NCBI GenBank assembly: GCA_945861405.1
Contig: CAMAUL010000014.1
Span: 1 to 55,797, forward strand
Origin: Candidatus Methylobacter oryzae
GTDB taxonomy: Bacteria > Pseudomonadota > Gammaproteobacteria > Methylococcales > Methylomonadaceae
Direction: 5' to 3'
Length of the DNA: 55,797 nucleotides
Shown piece by piece: positions 36,529 through 47,238 of the stretch. Position numbers and translations under genes: made by a program. The notes under the pieces are model-generated. The model ran no database searches. It was not told where the DNA came from and worked only from the letters and a program-made list of their open reading frames with translations. Each line of letters begins with the position of its first letter. Position 1 is the stretch's first letter.

Positions 36529-37746
36529 TTAAATAATGGGCTCACCCCGCGCAAGCTTGGGCAAGTTACCTTCCAGCCCCATCGCACTGCGCATCACTTT
36601 GTTTTTGGCGGGTAAAATTCGTTCAGCCAAACCCAGTCCCAGGTTGCGTAAGAACTTGACCGGCAGCACCTGATTACTGAATACCCGGTAAAAAACATCC
36701 ATCACTGTCATCATTTTCAGGTTTTCATTGCGGCGCATTTTTTCATAGCGCTTTAACACCGCCAAATCGCCCAACTCAAGACCCTGCTTGCTCGCTTCAA
36801 TCAACACTTCACCTAATGCCGCAGCATCCAGTAAGCCGATATTAACCCCCTGCCCCGCCAACGGATTGATCATGTGCGCCGCATCGCCGACCAGAACCAC
36901 GCCGGGCTTGACATAACTTTGCGCATGCTGACGTTTCAACGGGAAACTTGCCGTACCCAAAACGGCATTAACCTTGCCTAGACAATCGGGGAAAGTCGCG
37001 GTCAATTCGCGCTGCAAATCTTCGTTGGACAAGCCTTTCAATCGGCACACCTCATCCGGCGAGTTATACCAAACGATAGAGCCGTAATGCCCGGTCAACG
37101 GCAAAAACGCCTGCGGCCCGCTGGGTACGAAGCGCTGCCATGTTATATCCTGCTGCCCGTAATCCGTTTCGATGTAAATCACCAACGCATGTTGCTGATA
37201 ATCCCAGCTGGTTACACCCAAACCTACGGTTTGCCTGACCCTGGATTGACCGCCGTCTGCGGCAACCAGCACTGTTGCCGACAAAATCCGGCCATCACCC
37301 AACTCTACTTCGGGTGGCATTCCTGTGGCATAATTGATTTTATTGATGGTAGCCGGACACATCAGCTCGATGTTGGCAAAATCCTGCAAGCGTTCCAATA
37401 GCGCCAGCTGGGTGACCCGATTTTCAACGATATAGCCCAATTCCGGGTAATTAATATCATCGCTGCAAAATTCCGTGTCCCCCGCTGTTTCCCAAACCCG
37501 CATCCTGCGAAACGGGCACAACCTGCGCTTGACCACGCCATCCCAGGCACCTACGGTTTCAAGGATATTTTTTGACGCGATACTGAGCGCGGAAACCCTT
37601 AAATCATGCGGCTGCTCGGGCGCAAAAGCTTCAGGCGGGGCGCTTTCTATCACCGCCACTTTCAATGAACTCCCGCCCAGGCTACAGGCAACAGCAGCGC
37701 CAACCATGCCCCCGCCGACAATCACAACATCAAAGTTTTCTTTCAT
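36529..37746 (-). CDS. FAD-dependent ubiquinone-ring hydroxylase, UbiF-like
   Basis: UbiH/UbiF/UbiI-family flavin monooxygenase, 405 residues. It has the N-terminal dinucleotide motif VVIVGGGMVGAAVA (about 8-21), PHDLRVSALS, which resembles the UbiF subgroup, the YIVENRVTQLALL segment, an ADGG motif, and GDAAHMINPLAGQGVNIGL for FAD ribityl binding. It most likely hydroxylates a demethoxyubiquinol or related ring position. Subgroup assignment is tentative, so no symbol is given. It stands alone on the minus strand. Confidence 0.85.
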   Translation of the reverse strand: MKENFDVVIVGGGMVGAAVACSLGGSSLKVAVIESAPPEAFAPEQPHDLRVSALSIASKNILETVGAWDGVVKRRLCPFRRMRVWETAGDTEFCSDDINYPELGYIVENRVTQLALLERLQDFANIELMCPATINKINYATGMPPEVELGDGRILSATVLVAADGGQSRVRQTVGLGVTSWDYQQHALVIYIETDYGQQDITWQRFVPSGPQAFLPLTGHYGSIVWYNSPDEVCRLKGLSNEDLQRELTATFPDCLGKVNAVLGTASFPLKRQHAQSYVKPGVVLVGDAAHMINPLAGQGVNIGLLDAAALGEVLIEASKQGLELGDLAVLKRYEKMRRNENLKMMTVMDVFYRVFSNQVLPVKFLRNLGLGLAERILPAKNKVMRSAMGLEGNLPKLARGEPII

Positions 37747-38126
37747 AAATTAACCAATAAAACGCGAATTTACTTAAATAATGCATGCAGATTGATTATT
37801 AAACCACGAAGACACGAAGGACACGAAGAAAAACCAAGGTAATCCCTTCGAGTTATCTACACTTCCGCTGAATGAGGTTATAACTTTGTTCGCAGTATAA
37901 ATAAATAGTCCACAATTTAAAGCTGACTGGGCTTTCTAAGCACTACTATCTGCGACCTTTTACTGATCTGATCGATAAAAGACTACGTGACAGATTTCCC
38001 TGCCATCCGTATAATTAACTGGTTTTGCCGTATCGTAGCCTTTGATTCAAGCATCAGGACGAGTACGGAGCGAGGGTTATCATAGCTAGAAAAAGCTGCC
38101 CTTTTTAAAATTTTTTAGAGGTGACA
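37747..38126 (+). promoter_or_regulatory. gltB upstream region with promoter
   Basis: GTGACA (37987-37992) and a perfect TATAAT (38010-38015) are 17 bases apart, giving a predicted leader of about 105 nt before gltB. At 37803-37832 the repetitive phrase CCACGAAGACACGAAGGACA occurs, a type of short dispersed repeat seen in many proteobacterial genomes. The rest of the 380-base gap has no gene. Confidence 0.6.
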
Positions 38127-41100
38127 ATGAGTCAAAGTACGCTACCGACCAGACAGGGTTTGTATGATCCGCGCAATGAACATGATGCTTGCGGCGTGGG
38201 TTTTATCGTTCATATAAAAGGTCACAAAAGCCATGAAATCGTACGTCAGGGTTTGGAATTGCTTACCAACCTGACCCACCGTGGCGCGGTCGGTGCTGAT
38301 ATTTATGCGGGCGATGGTGCTGGCATTTTGATTCAAATGCCCGATGCTTTTTTGCGCGCAGAGTGCGAAAAATTAAGCATCACGCTCCCTAAAGCAGGCG
38401 ATTATGCAGCGGGCATGGTGTTTTTGCCGAGCGACGCATCCAATCGAGCCACTTGCGAAAAATTACTAACCGACATTATTGCCCGTGAAAACCTCGCATT
38501 GCTCGGCTGGCGCAACGTCCCTGTCGATAATCGGTCTTTAGGCGAGACGGTCAAGCTGGTTGAACCGTTTATACGGCAGATTTTTATTGCACGCGGCGAA
38601 GCTTGTTCTAATCAAGGCGCAGACCAGGACGCTTTCGAGCGCAAACTGTTTGTGGTTCGCAAACAAGTCGAAAACGCCGTCCGCGATTTGAAGCTGGATC
38701 ATGGCCACTCTTTTTATATACCTTCCCTTTCATCACGCACCATCGTTTACAAAGGCATGTTGCTGGCCGACCAAGTCGGCGCGTTTTATGCGGACTTAAG
38801 CGATGAACGCATGGTCAGCGCCCTGGCATTGGTACATCAGCGTTTTTCAACCAACACCTTCCCGACCTGGGATTTGGCGCACCCTTTCCGGCTCATCGCC
38901 CATAACGGCGAAATCAACACCTTGCGCGGCAATGTTAACGGCATGGCGGCGCGTCGCCATTCCATCGCGTCCAAAGTACTGGGCGACGACATGCATAAGT
39001 TGTGGCCGTTGATTGACGAAGCGCAATCGGATTCAGCCTGTTTCGACAATGCGCTGGAATTGTTGGTCGCCGGCGGTTATTCACTCGCCCATGCGATGAT
39101 GTTGCTGATTCCCGAAGCCTGGGCCGGTAACGTGTTAATGGATGAAAAGCTGCGCGCGTTTTATGAATACAATGCCGCCCTGATGGAGCCTTGGGACGGC
39201 CCTGCGGCCATCGCCTTCACCGATGGCCGTCAAATCGGCGCAACCCTGGATCGCAACGGCTTGCGTCCTGCGCGTTATCTGGTCACCGATGACGATTTCG
39301 TGATCATGGCGTCGGAAATGGGCGTCTTGGAAATCCCCCAGCACAAGATCATCAAAAAATGGCGTTTGCAACCGGGCAAAATGCTGTTGATCGACACCGA
39401 ACTAGGCCGCATTATTGATGACGCGGAATTAAAAGCCAATCTGGCCGCCTGCCACCCTTATTCCGAATGGCTGAGCAAAACACAAATTCTGCTCGCCGAT
39501 CTGCCTGCCGAAATTTCGGCCATGGCACCGGATGCGCATACTCTTCTGGATAAACAACAAGCTTTCGGCTATACCCGCGAAGACATTGAATTCATCTTAA
39601 AACCGATAGCGCAAACCGGACAGGAACCAATCAGCTCAATGGGCATTGATGCGGCGTTGGCGGTGTTATCGCAACGTTCGCGTATGTTGTACGATTATTT
39701 CAAACAAGCCTTCGCCCAAGTCACCAACCCGGCCATCGACCCGATCCGCGAAGAATTGGTCATGTCGCTGGTTTCGCTGATCGGCCCGCGCCCCAATTTA
39801 TTGGGCCTGGACGAAGGCGGCACCCACATGCGTCTGGAAGTGGAGCAACCTATTTTAACCAACCAGGATTTGGAAAAAATTCGCCGCATCGAAACCCGTA
39901 CCGACGGCAAATTCAAGACCAAAACCCTGACACTTTGCTACCCTTCCGATTTGGGCGCCAGCGGCATGGAAGCGGCACTCGATAAGCTTTGTCTTGCGGC
40001 GAAACAGGCCGTTGAAGAGGGCAGCAATATCCTGGCGCTGTCCGACCGCGATATGGATTGCGCGCATATCGCCATCCCTGCTTTACTTGCGACTTCCGCC
40101 GTGCATCATTATTTGACTCGCGAAGGCCTGCGTACCGAAGTGGGCCTGGTTGTCGAAACCGGCGAAGCGCGCGAAGTCCATCATTTTGCGCTGTTGGCCG
40201 CCTACGGTGCGGAAGCGGTTAACCCTTATCTGGCCTTCGACACGCTCTCCGAGCTATGCAAAGACATCCCGGATCTTAGCGAATACGAAGCACACAAACG
40301 CTATATCAAGGCGATCTCCAAAGGCCTGCTTAAAGTCATGTCCAAGATGGGCATTTCAACGTATCAGTCTTATTGCGGTGCGCAAATTTTTAATGCGCTT
40401 GGCTTGTCGGAACCCTTTCTGGATCACTATTTCACCGGCACTACCAGTACTGTCGAAGGCGCAGGTTTGGCCGAAATCAGCGAAGAAACCACCCGCCGCC
40501 ACCGGATTGCTTTCGGCAATGCGCCGTTATACCGCGATGCGCTGGATATTGGCGGCGAATACGCTTACCGTCAACGCGGCGAAGCGCATACCTGGACGCC
40601 TGCGACGATCAGCACCTTGCAACATGCAACACGCAGCAACAGCTATGAAAAATACGCCGAGTTTTCCCGCCTGATCGATGAGCAGGGCGAATCCCTGCTG
40701 ACCTTGCGCGGCTTAATGTCGTTTATCGAAGACGCGACCCCAGTGCCCTTGGACGAAGTGGAATCGGCTGCGGACATCGTCAAACGTTTTGCCACCGGCG
40801 CGATGTCGTTCGGTTCGATTTCCTACGAAGCGCATACCAATCTGGCGATTGCGATGAACCGCATCGGCGGCAAATCCAACACCGGCGAAGGCGGAGAGTT
40901 GCCTGAACGTTTCAAACCATTACCGAACGGCGATTCGATGCGTTCTGCGATCAAGCAAGTCGCATCCGGCCGTTTTGGCGTAACCACTGAATACTTGGTC
41001 AATGCCGACGACATCCAGATCAAAATCAGCCAGGGCGCAAAACCCGGAGAAGGCGGACAACTGCCCGGACACAAAGTCGATGCGGTTATCGCCAGAGTGC

Positions 41101-42758
41101 GTCATTCGACACGCGGCGTAGGCTTGATTTCACCACCGCCGCACCATGACATTTATTCGATTGAAGATTTGGCGCAGCTGATTCATGACCTGAAAAACGT
41201 CAATCCCGAAGCGCGAATCAGCGTCAAGCTGGTTTCGGAAGTCGGTGTCGGCACGGTTGCAGCGGGCGTTTCCAAAGCCCACGCCGATCATGTCACCATT
41301 TCCGGCTTCGACGGCGGCACCGGCGCAAGCCCGATGACTTCGATCAAACACGCGGGTTTGCCGTGGGAAATCGGTCTAGCCGAAACCCATCAAACACTGG
41401 TGCTGAACAAACTGCGCGGACGCATCGCCGTTCAAGTTGACGGCGGTTTACGTACCGGTCGCGACGTAATCATTGGCGCATTATTAGGTGCTGATGAATT
41501 CGGTTTTGCCACAGCGCCATTAATCGTGTCAGGCTGTTTAATGATGCGCAAATGCCATCTGAACACCTGCCCGGTCGGCGTAGCGACGCAAGATCCTGAA
41601 CTGCGCAAACGCTTTACCGGACAACCCGAGCATGTAGTCAATTATTTCTTCATGGTCGCGGAAGATGTGCGTCAGTGGATGGCAAAACTGGGTTTCCGCA
41701 ACTTCAATGACATGATCGGCCGCTCGGACAAGCTGGACATGCAGCGTTCGCTGAACCATTGGAAAACCGAAGGCTTGGATTTCAGTCGGGTGTTCTACAA
41801 ACCCGAAGTTGATAATGGCACTGTCCTTTATCACCACGAAACCCAGGATCACGGCTTGGGTCAGGCGCTTGACCATGAACTGATTGCACAAGCGCAACCT
41901 GCGCTGCAAAACGGGTCACCGGTAATCATCAATACGCCGATCCGCAACATTAACCGTACTTTCGGTGCAATGTTGTCCGGCGAAGTGGCCAAACGTTACG
42001 GGCATAAAGGCTTGCCGGAAGACACCATTGCGATTCATGTCAAAGGCACCGCCGGTCAAAGTTTCGGCGCGTTTTTGGCGCAAGGCATCAGCATCGAGCT
42101 TGAAGGCGACGGCAACGATTATGTCGGCAAAGGCATGAGCGGCGGACGTATCGCGATATACCAGCCTAAAGACTGCCCGATTAATCCTGCTGAAAACATT
42201 ATCGTCGGCAACACCGTGTTGTACGGCGCGATCAGCGGCGAATGTTATTTCAGCGGCGTTGCCGGTGAACGTTTTGCAGTACGCAATTCAGGCGCACACG
42301 CAGTCGTTGAAGGCGTGGGCGATCATGGCTGCGAATACATGACCGGCGGCGTCGTGGTGGTGCTCGGACAAACCGGCCGCAATTTCGCGGCGGGCATGTC
42401 GGGCGGTGTGGCTTATGTACTTGATGAAGCAGGCGATTTCGAAAAGCGTTGCAACATGGCGATGGTCGAACTAGAGCCTATCCCGGAAGAAGACGACACA
42501 CTGGAAGCCATCGCCCATCAAGGCGGCGATTTGGAAACGCATGGCCGCGTCCACATCATGTCCGATATGAACCGTCACGATGCGCAACGCTTGAAGCATC
42601 TGATCGAAAAACATAAACGTTATACCAACAGCGCCAGAGCACAGCATATTTTGGATAACTGGTCAGATTATTTGCCGCGTTTTGTTAAAGTCATGCCGGT
42701 CGATTACCGCGAAGCGCTGAAACAAATCCAGGCAGAGCAAGCTTCAGCGACTGCGTAG
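38127..42758 (+). CDS. gltB: Glutamate synthase (NADPH) large subunit
   Basis: Transfers the glutamine amide to 2-oxoglutarate. The ATG at 38127 is chosen over the GTG two codons upstream because GAGGTG forms its ribosome-binding site. The 1543-residue protein has a short propeptide, then Cys22 (HDACGVGF), the N-terminal nucleophile of the amidotransferase domain. The central domain, the FMN-binding synthase domain ([14 protein letters not shown]), the 3Fe-4S cysteines (CHLNTCPVG) and the C-terminal beta-helix (GxxG repeats, MSGGxA) follow. All parts are complete. It works with gltD downstream and the GlnD circuit. Confidence 0.98.
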   Translation: MSQSTLPTRQGLYDPRNEHDACGVGFIVHIKGHKSHEIVRQGLELLTNLTHRGAVGADIYAGDGAGILIQMPDAFLRAECEKLSITLPKAGDYAAGMVFLPSDASNRATCEKLLTDIIARENLALLGWRNVPVDNRSLGETVKLVEPFIRQIFIARGEACSNQGADQDAFERKLFVVRKQVENAVRDLKLDHGHSFYIPSLSSRTIVYKGMLLADQVGAFYADLSDERMVSALALVHQRFSTNTFPTWDLAHPFRLIAHNGEINTLRGNVNGMAARRHSIASKVLGDDMHKLWPLIDEAQSDSACFDNALELLVAGGYSLAHAMMLLIPEAWAGNVLMDEKLRAFYEYNAALMEPWDGPAAIAFTDGRQIGATLDRNGLRPARYLVTDDDFVIMASEMGVLEIPQHKIIKKWRLQPGKMLLIDTELGRIIDDAELKANLAACHPYSEWLSKTQILLADLPAEISAMAPDAHTLLDKQQAFGYTREDIEFILKPIAQTGQEPISSMGIDAALAVLSQRSRMLYDYFKQAFAQVTNPAIDPIREELVMSLVSLIGPRPNLLGLDEGGTHMRLEVEQPILTNQDLEKIRRIETRTDGKFKTKTLTLCYPSDLGASGMEAALDKLCLAAKQAVEEGSNILALSDRDMDCAHIAIPALLATSAVHHYLTREGLRTEVGLVVETGEAREVHHFALLAAYGAEAVNPYLAFDTLSELCKDIPDLSEYEAHKRYIKAISKGLLKVMSKMGISTYQSYCGAQIFNALGLSEPFLDHYFTGTTSTVEGAGLAEISEETTRRHRIAFGNAPLYRDALDIGGEYAYRQRGEAHTWTPATISTLQHATRSNSYEKYAEFSRLIDEQGESLLTLRGLMSFIEDATPVPLDEVESAADIVKRFATGAMSFGSISYEAHTNLAIAMNRIGGKSNTGEGGELPERFKPLPNGDSMRSAIKQVASGRFGVTTEYLVNADDIQIKISQGAKPGEGGQLPGHKVDAVIARVRHSTRGVGLISPPPHHDIYSIEDLAQLIHDLKNVNPEARISVKLVSEVGVGTVAAGVSKAHADHVTISGFDGGTGASPMTSIKHAGLPWEIGLAETHQTLVLNKLRGRIAVQVDGGLRTGRDVIIGALLGADEFGFATAPLIVSGCLMMRKCHLNTCPVGVATQDPELRKRFTGQPEHVVNYFFMVAEDVRQWMAKLGFRNFNDMIGRSDKLDMQRSLNHWKTEGLDFSRVFYKPEVDNGTVLYHHETQDHGLGQALDHELIAQAQPALQNGSPVIINTPIRNINRTFGAMLSGEVAKRYGHKGLPEDTIAIHVKGTAGQSFGAFLAQGISIELEGDGNDYVGKGMSGGRIAIYQPKDCPINPAENIIVGNTVLYGAISGECYFSGVAGERFAVRNSGAHAVVEGVGDHGCEYMTGGVVVVLGQTGRNFAAGMSGGVAYVLDEAGDFEKRCNMAMVELEPIPEEDDTLEAIAHQGGDLETHGRVHIMSDMNRHDAQRLKHLIEKHKRYTNSARAQHILDNWSDYLPRFVKVMPVDYREALKQIQAEQASATA

Positions 42759-42810
42759 TTACTTACAAGCAACAGTCCACGAAAACCACAAAAAGCACTA
42801 AAAACGCTGA

Positions 42811-42908
42811 TTCCCAAGCTCCTGCTTGGGAACCCAGTTAGCGAAGCTCTAGCTTCGCGAGACGGGATGGAGCTTCCCGCACTGAATTCCCAAGCTGGAG
42901 CTTGGTAA
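42811..42908. repeat. Array of four small hairpins between gltB and gltD
   Basis: The 186-base spacer carries successive palindromes: TTCCCAAGC/GCTTGGGAA (42811-42832), GCGAAGCT/AGCTTCGC (42841-42858), CGGGA/TCCCG (about 42863-42879), and CCAAGCT/AGCTTGG (42890-42905). The first and last are copies of the same TTCCCAAGCT motif, widespread in bacterial genomes. They would be transcribed within the gltBD message. Confidence 0.75.
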
Positions 42909-42944
42909 CTAGCAAGACACACTATTTAAGTAGAAGGTATTAAA

Positions 42945-44387
42945 ATGGGTAAACCAACCGGGTTTATGGAACTGGCGCGCACTGAGCGACATTACGCATC
43001 GCCGAGTGATCGTATCCAGCATTATCGCGAATTTACGCTAGCCCCCAGCGACGCCGAAGTGGCTGAGCAAGGTTCGCGATGCATGGATTGCGGCATCCCT
43101 TTTTGCCATAACGGCTGTCCGGTCAACAACATTATCCCTGATTGGAATGATGGGGTTTATCGAGGAGATTGGCAGCAGGCACTGGACATCTTGCACAGCA
43201 CCAACAACTTTCCCGAATTTACCGGACGCATCTGCCCTGCTCCCTGCGAAGCCGCTTGCACACTCAATTTGCAAGATCAGCCCGTGACCATTAAATCGAT
43301 AGAATGCGCGATTATCGACAAAGGTTGGGCCATGGGCTGGGTAAAACCCCAAATTGCGGAACTTCGCACCGGCAAACGCGTCGCGGTAATCGGCTCAGGG
43401 CCATCGGGCTTGGCCTGCGCCCAGCAACTGGCTCGCGCCGGGCATGAAGTCGTGGTCTATGAAAAAAACGACCGTATCGGCGGCTTATTGCGTTACGGCA
43501 TCCCCGATTTCAAGATGGAAAAATCACACATCGACCGACGCATTGCCCAGATGCAGGCGGAAGGTGTCAGCTTCAGACCCAACAGCCATATCGGCACTGA
43601 TATTTCTGCGCAAAAAATACTCGCCGAATTCGATGCCGTGGTTCTAGCAGTAGGCTCTGAAAAGCCCCGCGACCTGGAAGTTGCAGGGCGCAACGAACTT
43701 CAAGGCGTTTATTATGCGATGGACTTTTTGCGTCAGCAAAACAAGCGCAACGCAGGCGACACCATCGCCGATGACATTGCCATTACCGCGACCGACAAGC
43801 ATGTCGTCGTAATCGGCGGCGGCGATACCGGTTCCGATTGTATCGGCACCTCGATACGCCAGGGCGCAGCCTCCGTAGTGCAGCTGGAAATCTTGCCGCA
43901 ACCGCCCGAAAAAGAAAACAAAGCGCTGACTTGGCCGCTGTGGCCCAACAAATTGCGTACCACATCGTCACATGACGAAGGCATCAAAAAACGTTACTTC
44001 AGCGTCAACACCCAAAGCGTTACCGGCAAAGACGGCAAGATAACCCACCTAAACGCGGTAGAGGTGGAGTGGAAGCAGGAAGGCAGCCAGTGGAAAATGA
44101 GCGAGAAGCCGGACAGCGCGTTCACGCTGGACGCGGACATCGTATTTTTAGCGATGGGCTTTGTTCACCCGGTGCACGAAGGCTTGCTGAAAGAGCTGGG
44201 CGTCGAACTGGAACGCAACAACATCAAAGCCAACGACAAACAGTACCAAACCTCGGTCGATAAAGTATTCGCCGCAGGTGACGGACGACGCGGACAATCG
44301 TTGGTGGTCTGGGCAATACGTGAAGGCCGACAAGCCGCCAGGGTGGTTGATGAGTTCCTGATGGGATCATCGGAACTGCCGAGGTAA
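42945..44387 (+). CDS. gltD: Glutamate synthase (NADPH) small subunit
   Basis: Supplies electrons from NADPH through FAD and iron-sulfur clusters to GltB. The 480-residue protein has the N-terminal cysteine clusters [14 protein letters not shown] and CPAPCEAAC, the FAD motif [11 protein letters not shown] (about 150), and the NADPH motif GGGDTGSDC (about 290). It ends with [16 protein letters not shown]. Length and motifs match the family (E. coli 472). An AGAAGG ribosome-binding site precedes the ATG. Confidence 0.97.
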   Translation: MGKPTGFMELARTERHYASPSDRIQHYREFTLAPSDAEVAEQGSRCMDCGIPFCHNGCPVNNIIPDWNDGVYRGDWQQALDILHSTNNFPEFTGRICPAPCEAACTLNLQDQPVTIKSIECAIIDKGWAMGWVKPQIAELRTGKRVAVIGSGPSGLACAQQLARAGHEVVVYEKNDRIGGLLRYGIPDFKMEKSHIDRRIAQMQAEGVSFRPNSHIGTDISAQKILAEFDAVVLAVGSEKPRDLEVAGRNELQGVYYAMDFLRQQNKRNAGDTIADDIAITATDKHVVVIGGGDTGSDCIGTSIRQGAASVVQLEILPQPPEKENKALTWPLWPNKLRTTSSHDEGIKKRYFSVNTQSVTGKDGKITHLNAVEVEWKQEGSQWKMSEKPDSAFTLDADIVFLAMGFVHPVHEGLLKELGVELERNNIKANDKQYQTSVDKVFAAGDGRRGQSLVVWAIREGRQAARVVDEFLMGSSELPR

Positions 44388-44441
44388 TTTTTACTTATCT
44401 CTGGCACAGATTACGACTCTTGCCCCTCCCATCAACACAAC

Positions 44442-44538
44442 ACGTCATCCCGGCATGGATTCACGTCAGGCTATCCTGCCTGACGCCCTTCGGGTTAATG
44501 CAAATCTGCTCCATGCAGATTTGTGCCGGGATCCAGAC
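44442..44538. repeat. Cloverleaf-like repeat element
   Basis: Outer arms ATCCCGGCA (44447-44455) and TGCCGGGAT (44524-44532) enclose three perfect hairpins: CGTCAGGC/GCCTGACG (44464-44485), CCC-TTC-GGG (44486-44494) and CAAATCTGC/GCAGATTTG (44501-44523). The whole can fold as a closed multibranch structure. It lies after gltD with no gene and could serve as a terminator region or a non-autonomous mobile repeat. Confidence 0.7.
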
Positions 44539-44580
44539 GCCATGGATGGCAATGCCGAAGCACCCCGCTAGAATTACCCC

Positions 44581-44766
44581 TCAAAGCGCCTTAGATTTCA
44601 TCTTCCCACACCGCTTACACTGATAAACCGTAATCAACATCCCCTGCTTAACATCAAACTGCTTTTCATTTAAAACTTCCCACTTATGAAAACCGCTACG
44701 GCATAGCGTATTGCCTTTATGCCGTTCCGATGTTTTGGGCCGTTTAAATGGAACTACATCGCCCAT
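44581..44766 (-). CDS. Small protein with two Cys pairs (zinc-ribbon-like)
   Basis: Sixty-one residues from the ATG at 44766 (MGDVVPFKRP). An upstream in-frame start would add ten residues but has no better ribosome-binding site. Cys at NTLCRSGFHKW and the pair in YQCKRCGK suggest a small metal-binding fold, with the His of GFHKW as a possible ligand. I recognise it only as a hypothetical protein. Upstream, 44795-44804 and 44838-44847 form a 10-bp inverted repeat (AAAGCCAGCT / AGCTGGCTTT). Confidence 0.6.
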   Translation of the reverse strand: MGDVVPFKRPKTSERHKGNTLCRSGFHKWEVLNEKQFDVKQGMLITVYQCKRCGKMKSKAL

Positions 44767-44920
44767 GATTTTCCTCCAGGCCAATAATACGACCAAAGCC
44801 AGCTTTGGACTCCAAAATCACATAAACCGAAATTCACAGCTGGCTTTGCGCCCCTTTTGCCAGACAGGTACTCACCATGTCCGTATGCTTTGTTCTTTGA
44901 AAGAGTCGCCCAGCAATGCT

Positions 44921-45298
44921 TCATGGCAAATCATTTATCTGCAAGAATCGCCAAGATAAATTCTCAATTTTATGCAAAGCAACGTCATTAGTTAACAAAG
45001 TTGCCCCAGCTTCAATAGCGCTTGCAACAATAATGGCATCGGGAAGTTTTATACGGTAAGTTCGACGTAAACTGATAGTTTTTTGCTTGATGGCTTTAGT
45101 TAAATTTACCAACGTAATGTTACTTAAATAGCTGTTGATAATTTCTATGTCCTCAGCGGTCAACGCGGAAAAAGATAACAACTCGATTTCTGTTATATCC
45201 GTGTATCCGTAGCGACCGCTGGGCAGTTTTTCCGCCAAGCGATTATTAAGCAAATAAATCAGGATATTAGTATCGAACAGGTAATCAACGGTCATCAT
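44921..45298 (-). CDS. VapC-like PIN domain toxin
   Basis: Putative ribonuclease toxin of a VapBC-type pair. The product is about 125 residues from the ATG at 45298; the next codon (45295) is also ATG. PIN motifs are DTNILIYLL with the first acidic residue, a conserved Glu in ITEIELLSF, and PDAIIVASA plus LLTNDVALHKI with the distal Asp residues. The start lies inside the 3' end of the upstream antitoxin gene (14-base overlap), the usual arrangement. Confidence 0.85.
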   Translation of the reverse strand: MMTVDYLFDTNILIYLLNNRLAEKLPSGRYGYTDITEIELLSFSALTAEDIEIINSYLSNITLVNLTKAIKQKTISLRRTYRIKLPDAIIVASAIEAGATLLTNDVALHKIENLSWRFLQINDLP

Positions 45299-45554
45299 TG
45301 CTTCCGTCGCGCTCCCATTCATCGCGCTGTTGCTGTTGCCATGCGACAGGATCGTCAATTGCGTTAAACGCAGTAACTTTTCCCGCCATCTGCATTAATT
45401 GCAGAGCATCGTCTATAGATGCCGATTTATCCTCGCTAGGCGCATCATCAATCACCAAAACGACACGATGCTTGCCAGGAGAAATATCGTGCGGCAGGGC
45501 AATTGTAATGATACGTTCCTGATTCACATTCACCACCGTTTCGATGCTTTGCAT
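45285..45554 (-). CDS. Antitoxin partner of the PIN toxin
   Basis: Eighty-nine residues. The N-terminus (VNVNQERIITIALP ... PGKHRVVLVIDD) is a short beta-rich domain found in a family of small antitoxins. The C-terminus (DPVAWQQQQRDEWERDG) is a charged helix likely to wrap the toxin. Gene order and overlap with the PIN gene support the role. No DNA-binding fold is obvious, so transcriptional autoregulation is uncertain. Confidence 0.7.
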   Translation of the reverse strand: MQSIETVVNVNQERIITIALPHDISPGKHRVVLVIDDAPSEDKSASIDDALQLMQMAGKVTAFNAIDDPVAWQQQQRDEWERDGSNDDR

Positions 45555-45625
45555 TGGGTTACTCCGAATAATATTGATGCTATTTTTGCATTAAATTTGT
45601 CGTTATTAAAATTTATAGTAAATAT

Positions 45626-46037
45626 CTAAAATTTCGCCCGATACTCTGCTAACAGTTTATGTAATTGATCATCGACATGTTCTAAAGCTGACTGGGAATC
45701 AATCCACCAATCTGTCGACCAGATGCGAATTACTTCCCAACCCAAACGTCATTTCACCCAGTAATGACTCGTGAATAGCACGCAAAAACTCGGCATTTAG
45801 CTCGACTCTGATATCCTCTAAAATCACTTGGGTATCAGCGGCAAGCTTATCGATAAACCAAGTTCGTTCAATAAGAAAACCGGGCGAGCTGGTTAAAATC
45901 AATTCAAGATCACGAAAACTTTGCTGGCTACTATTCCTTAATTCAATTTCCGTAATTAATGGTAAAGAATTTTGCTGAAACGCTAGGTTAAGCTTAGGAA
46001 TTACAGAGATTATGATGGCTATGTTTTTATCTTGCAC
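45626..46037 (-). pseudogene. Collapsed remnant of a large DUF4011/DUF3320-type helicase
   Basis: From 46037 the frame gives about 95 residues like the N-terminal domain of DUF4011/DUF3320 superfamily-1 helicases (LITEIELRNSSQQSFRDLEL, RVELNAEFLRAIHE). At about 45740 the reading shifts frame into GWEVIRIWSTDWWIDSQ, then ends EYRAKF and TAG at 45626. WSTDWW near the stop is the C-terminal signature of the same protein class. More than a thousand central residues are missing. It is a relic of a defence-type helicase. Confidence 0.65.
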
Positions 46038-46451
46038 GTTGAATATCCATATTTTTTTGCTGAAGTACTTTTTTATAAAAAATAGGTAAAAAAGTCAGCT
46101 TGGTTCCGAAGTCTCCAAGCGGGGCGGGGTTTGCAACCCCGCTCCTAACGTTTCCGAGATACTTAAGCAAAGTGGTTACGCTTAACCAACGCAAAACGCT
46201 TCGGACGGGGCAACATGCACCGCCCGGCTTGTGGGTTTTAAATATTTTTTTATTATATCAGCCTAAAATTTGAAAAGAGTACAAATCAACGCAACTTCGT
46301 TAAATTGCCTCGTGTGAGAAGTATGAGGTCTGATTGAGCTTAAGACCATAAACCGGCATTTCCAATGCACATTGGTTGGGCCTATTGCGCTCTACCCGGT
46401 TATAATTAAGCAAGCCAAACTTTGGCTCTTAAATGAACATCTGGAGACACC
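46038..46451. repeat. Gene-free stretch with a GC-rich hairpin repeat
   Basis: The 414 bases contain a perfect 8-bp hairpin GCGGGGTT/AACCCCGC (46124-46142), part of a common dispersed repeat phrase in which GGGGCGGGG is followed by CAACCCCGC. An A/T-rich tract around 46240-46260 follows. I see no gene. A promoter for the following toxin-antitoxin pair probably lies in the last 80 bases but is not clear. Confidence 0.55.
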
Positions 46452-46703
46452 ATGCAAATTGCAGTCAACTTACCCAATGATTTTGTGAATTTTCAGTCTG
46501 CCACAGACATAGAAAAAGATATGCGTTTGAGTTATTCCTTGTGGCTGTTTAAAAATGCGCGGGTCACGCTATCGAAAGCGGCCGAACTTGCAGGTATGGA
46601 TATTTATGAATTTATGGCTGCCTGCAAACAAAATGATGTTCCTGTCATTGACATTAGCAAAGAAGAGTTGCTTGAAGAACTGGCAGGGATGAACCCAGCA
46701 TGA
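46452..46703 (+). CDS. UPF0175 family antitoxin
   Basis: Eighty-three residues of the UPF0175 family: a short N-terminal strand (IAVNLPNDF), then helices with LRLSYSLWLFKNARVTLSKAAELAGMD, a helix-turn-helix-like region probably used for DNA binding and autoregulation. It is immediately upstream of a DUF3368 PIN nuclease gene with a 4-base overlap, which is the standard pairing for this family. Confidence 0.85.
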   Translation: MQIAVNLPNDFVNFQSATDIEKDMRLSYSLWLFKNARVTLSKAAELAGMDIYEFMAACKQNDVPVIDISKEELLEELAGMNPA

Positions 46704-47185
46704 TTCTGGTGGCCGACTGTTCGGCGCTTATCGCACTGTCGGTTTGTGATAGTTTGGATCTACTGGAACATTTGTTTGATGCTGTCGTTGTGCCTGAAAC
46801 TGTCTATAAAGAAGCCACTCGGCCTGACAAAAAGGAAGCTCAGGCACTTAAAGTTTTTTTGCAAGGCAAGGTTCGTCAAATTGACTTGCAAGCGTATGTT
46901 TTTTTGGATGCGTTTGCCGATGCGGGTGAAACGGAGGCGATGTTACTCTATAAACAAATTTCAGCCGATAAACTGCTGATTGACGATAGACGCGGACGCA
47001 AAGTAGCCAAGATTAATCATATCAGCACCATAGGCTCACTTGGTGTGTTGCTTGCGGCCAAAGAAAAGGGATTTGTTACAGCAGTTTCTCCATTGCTACG
47101 GCAAATTGAAAACTCGGATATTCATTTAAGCGCAAATCTAATTGATACTGTTTTAGAATTAGCTGGAGAATCTCGCAACATTTAA
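46700..47185 (+). CDS. DUF3368 PIN-like nuclease toxin
   Basis: A 161-residue PIN-superfamily protein of the DUF3368 group. It begins ILVADCSALIALS with the first catalytic Asp, has VPETVYKEA with Glu, DAGETEAMLL, and LLIDDRRGRKVA with the distal Asp pair, followed by GSLGVLLAAKEKG. Translation is coupled to the antitoxin by the ATGA overlap. Likely an RNase toxin; its target is unknown. Confidence 0.85.
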   Translation: MILVADCSALIALSVCDSLDLLEHLFDAVVVPETVYKEATRPDKKEAQALKVFLQGKVRQIDLQAYVFLDAFADAGETEAMLLYKQISADKLLIDDRRGRKVAKINHISTIGSLGVLLAAKEKGFVTAVSPLLRQIENSDIHLSANLIDTVLELAGESRNI

Positions 47186-47238
47186 GTCAATGGAGCCTCC
47201 ACTCTCCCCATTGATTCCTACTTAAATGCAAAATAACC

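Noticed and set aside
37803-37832. Short CACGAAG repeats as a CRISPR or direct-repeat array
   Set aside because: Only three short overlapping phrases with no spacers of regular length.
40150-40674. A 174-codon frame inside gltB on the same strand
   Set aside because: Out-of-frame shadow of the gltB coding sequence, with an Arg/Ser/Pro-rich composition and no family.
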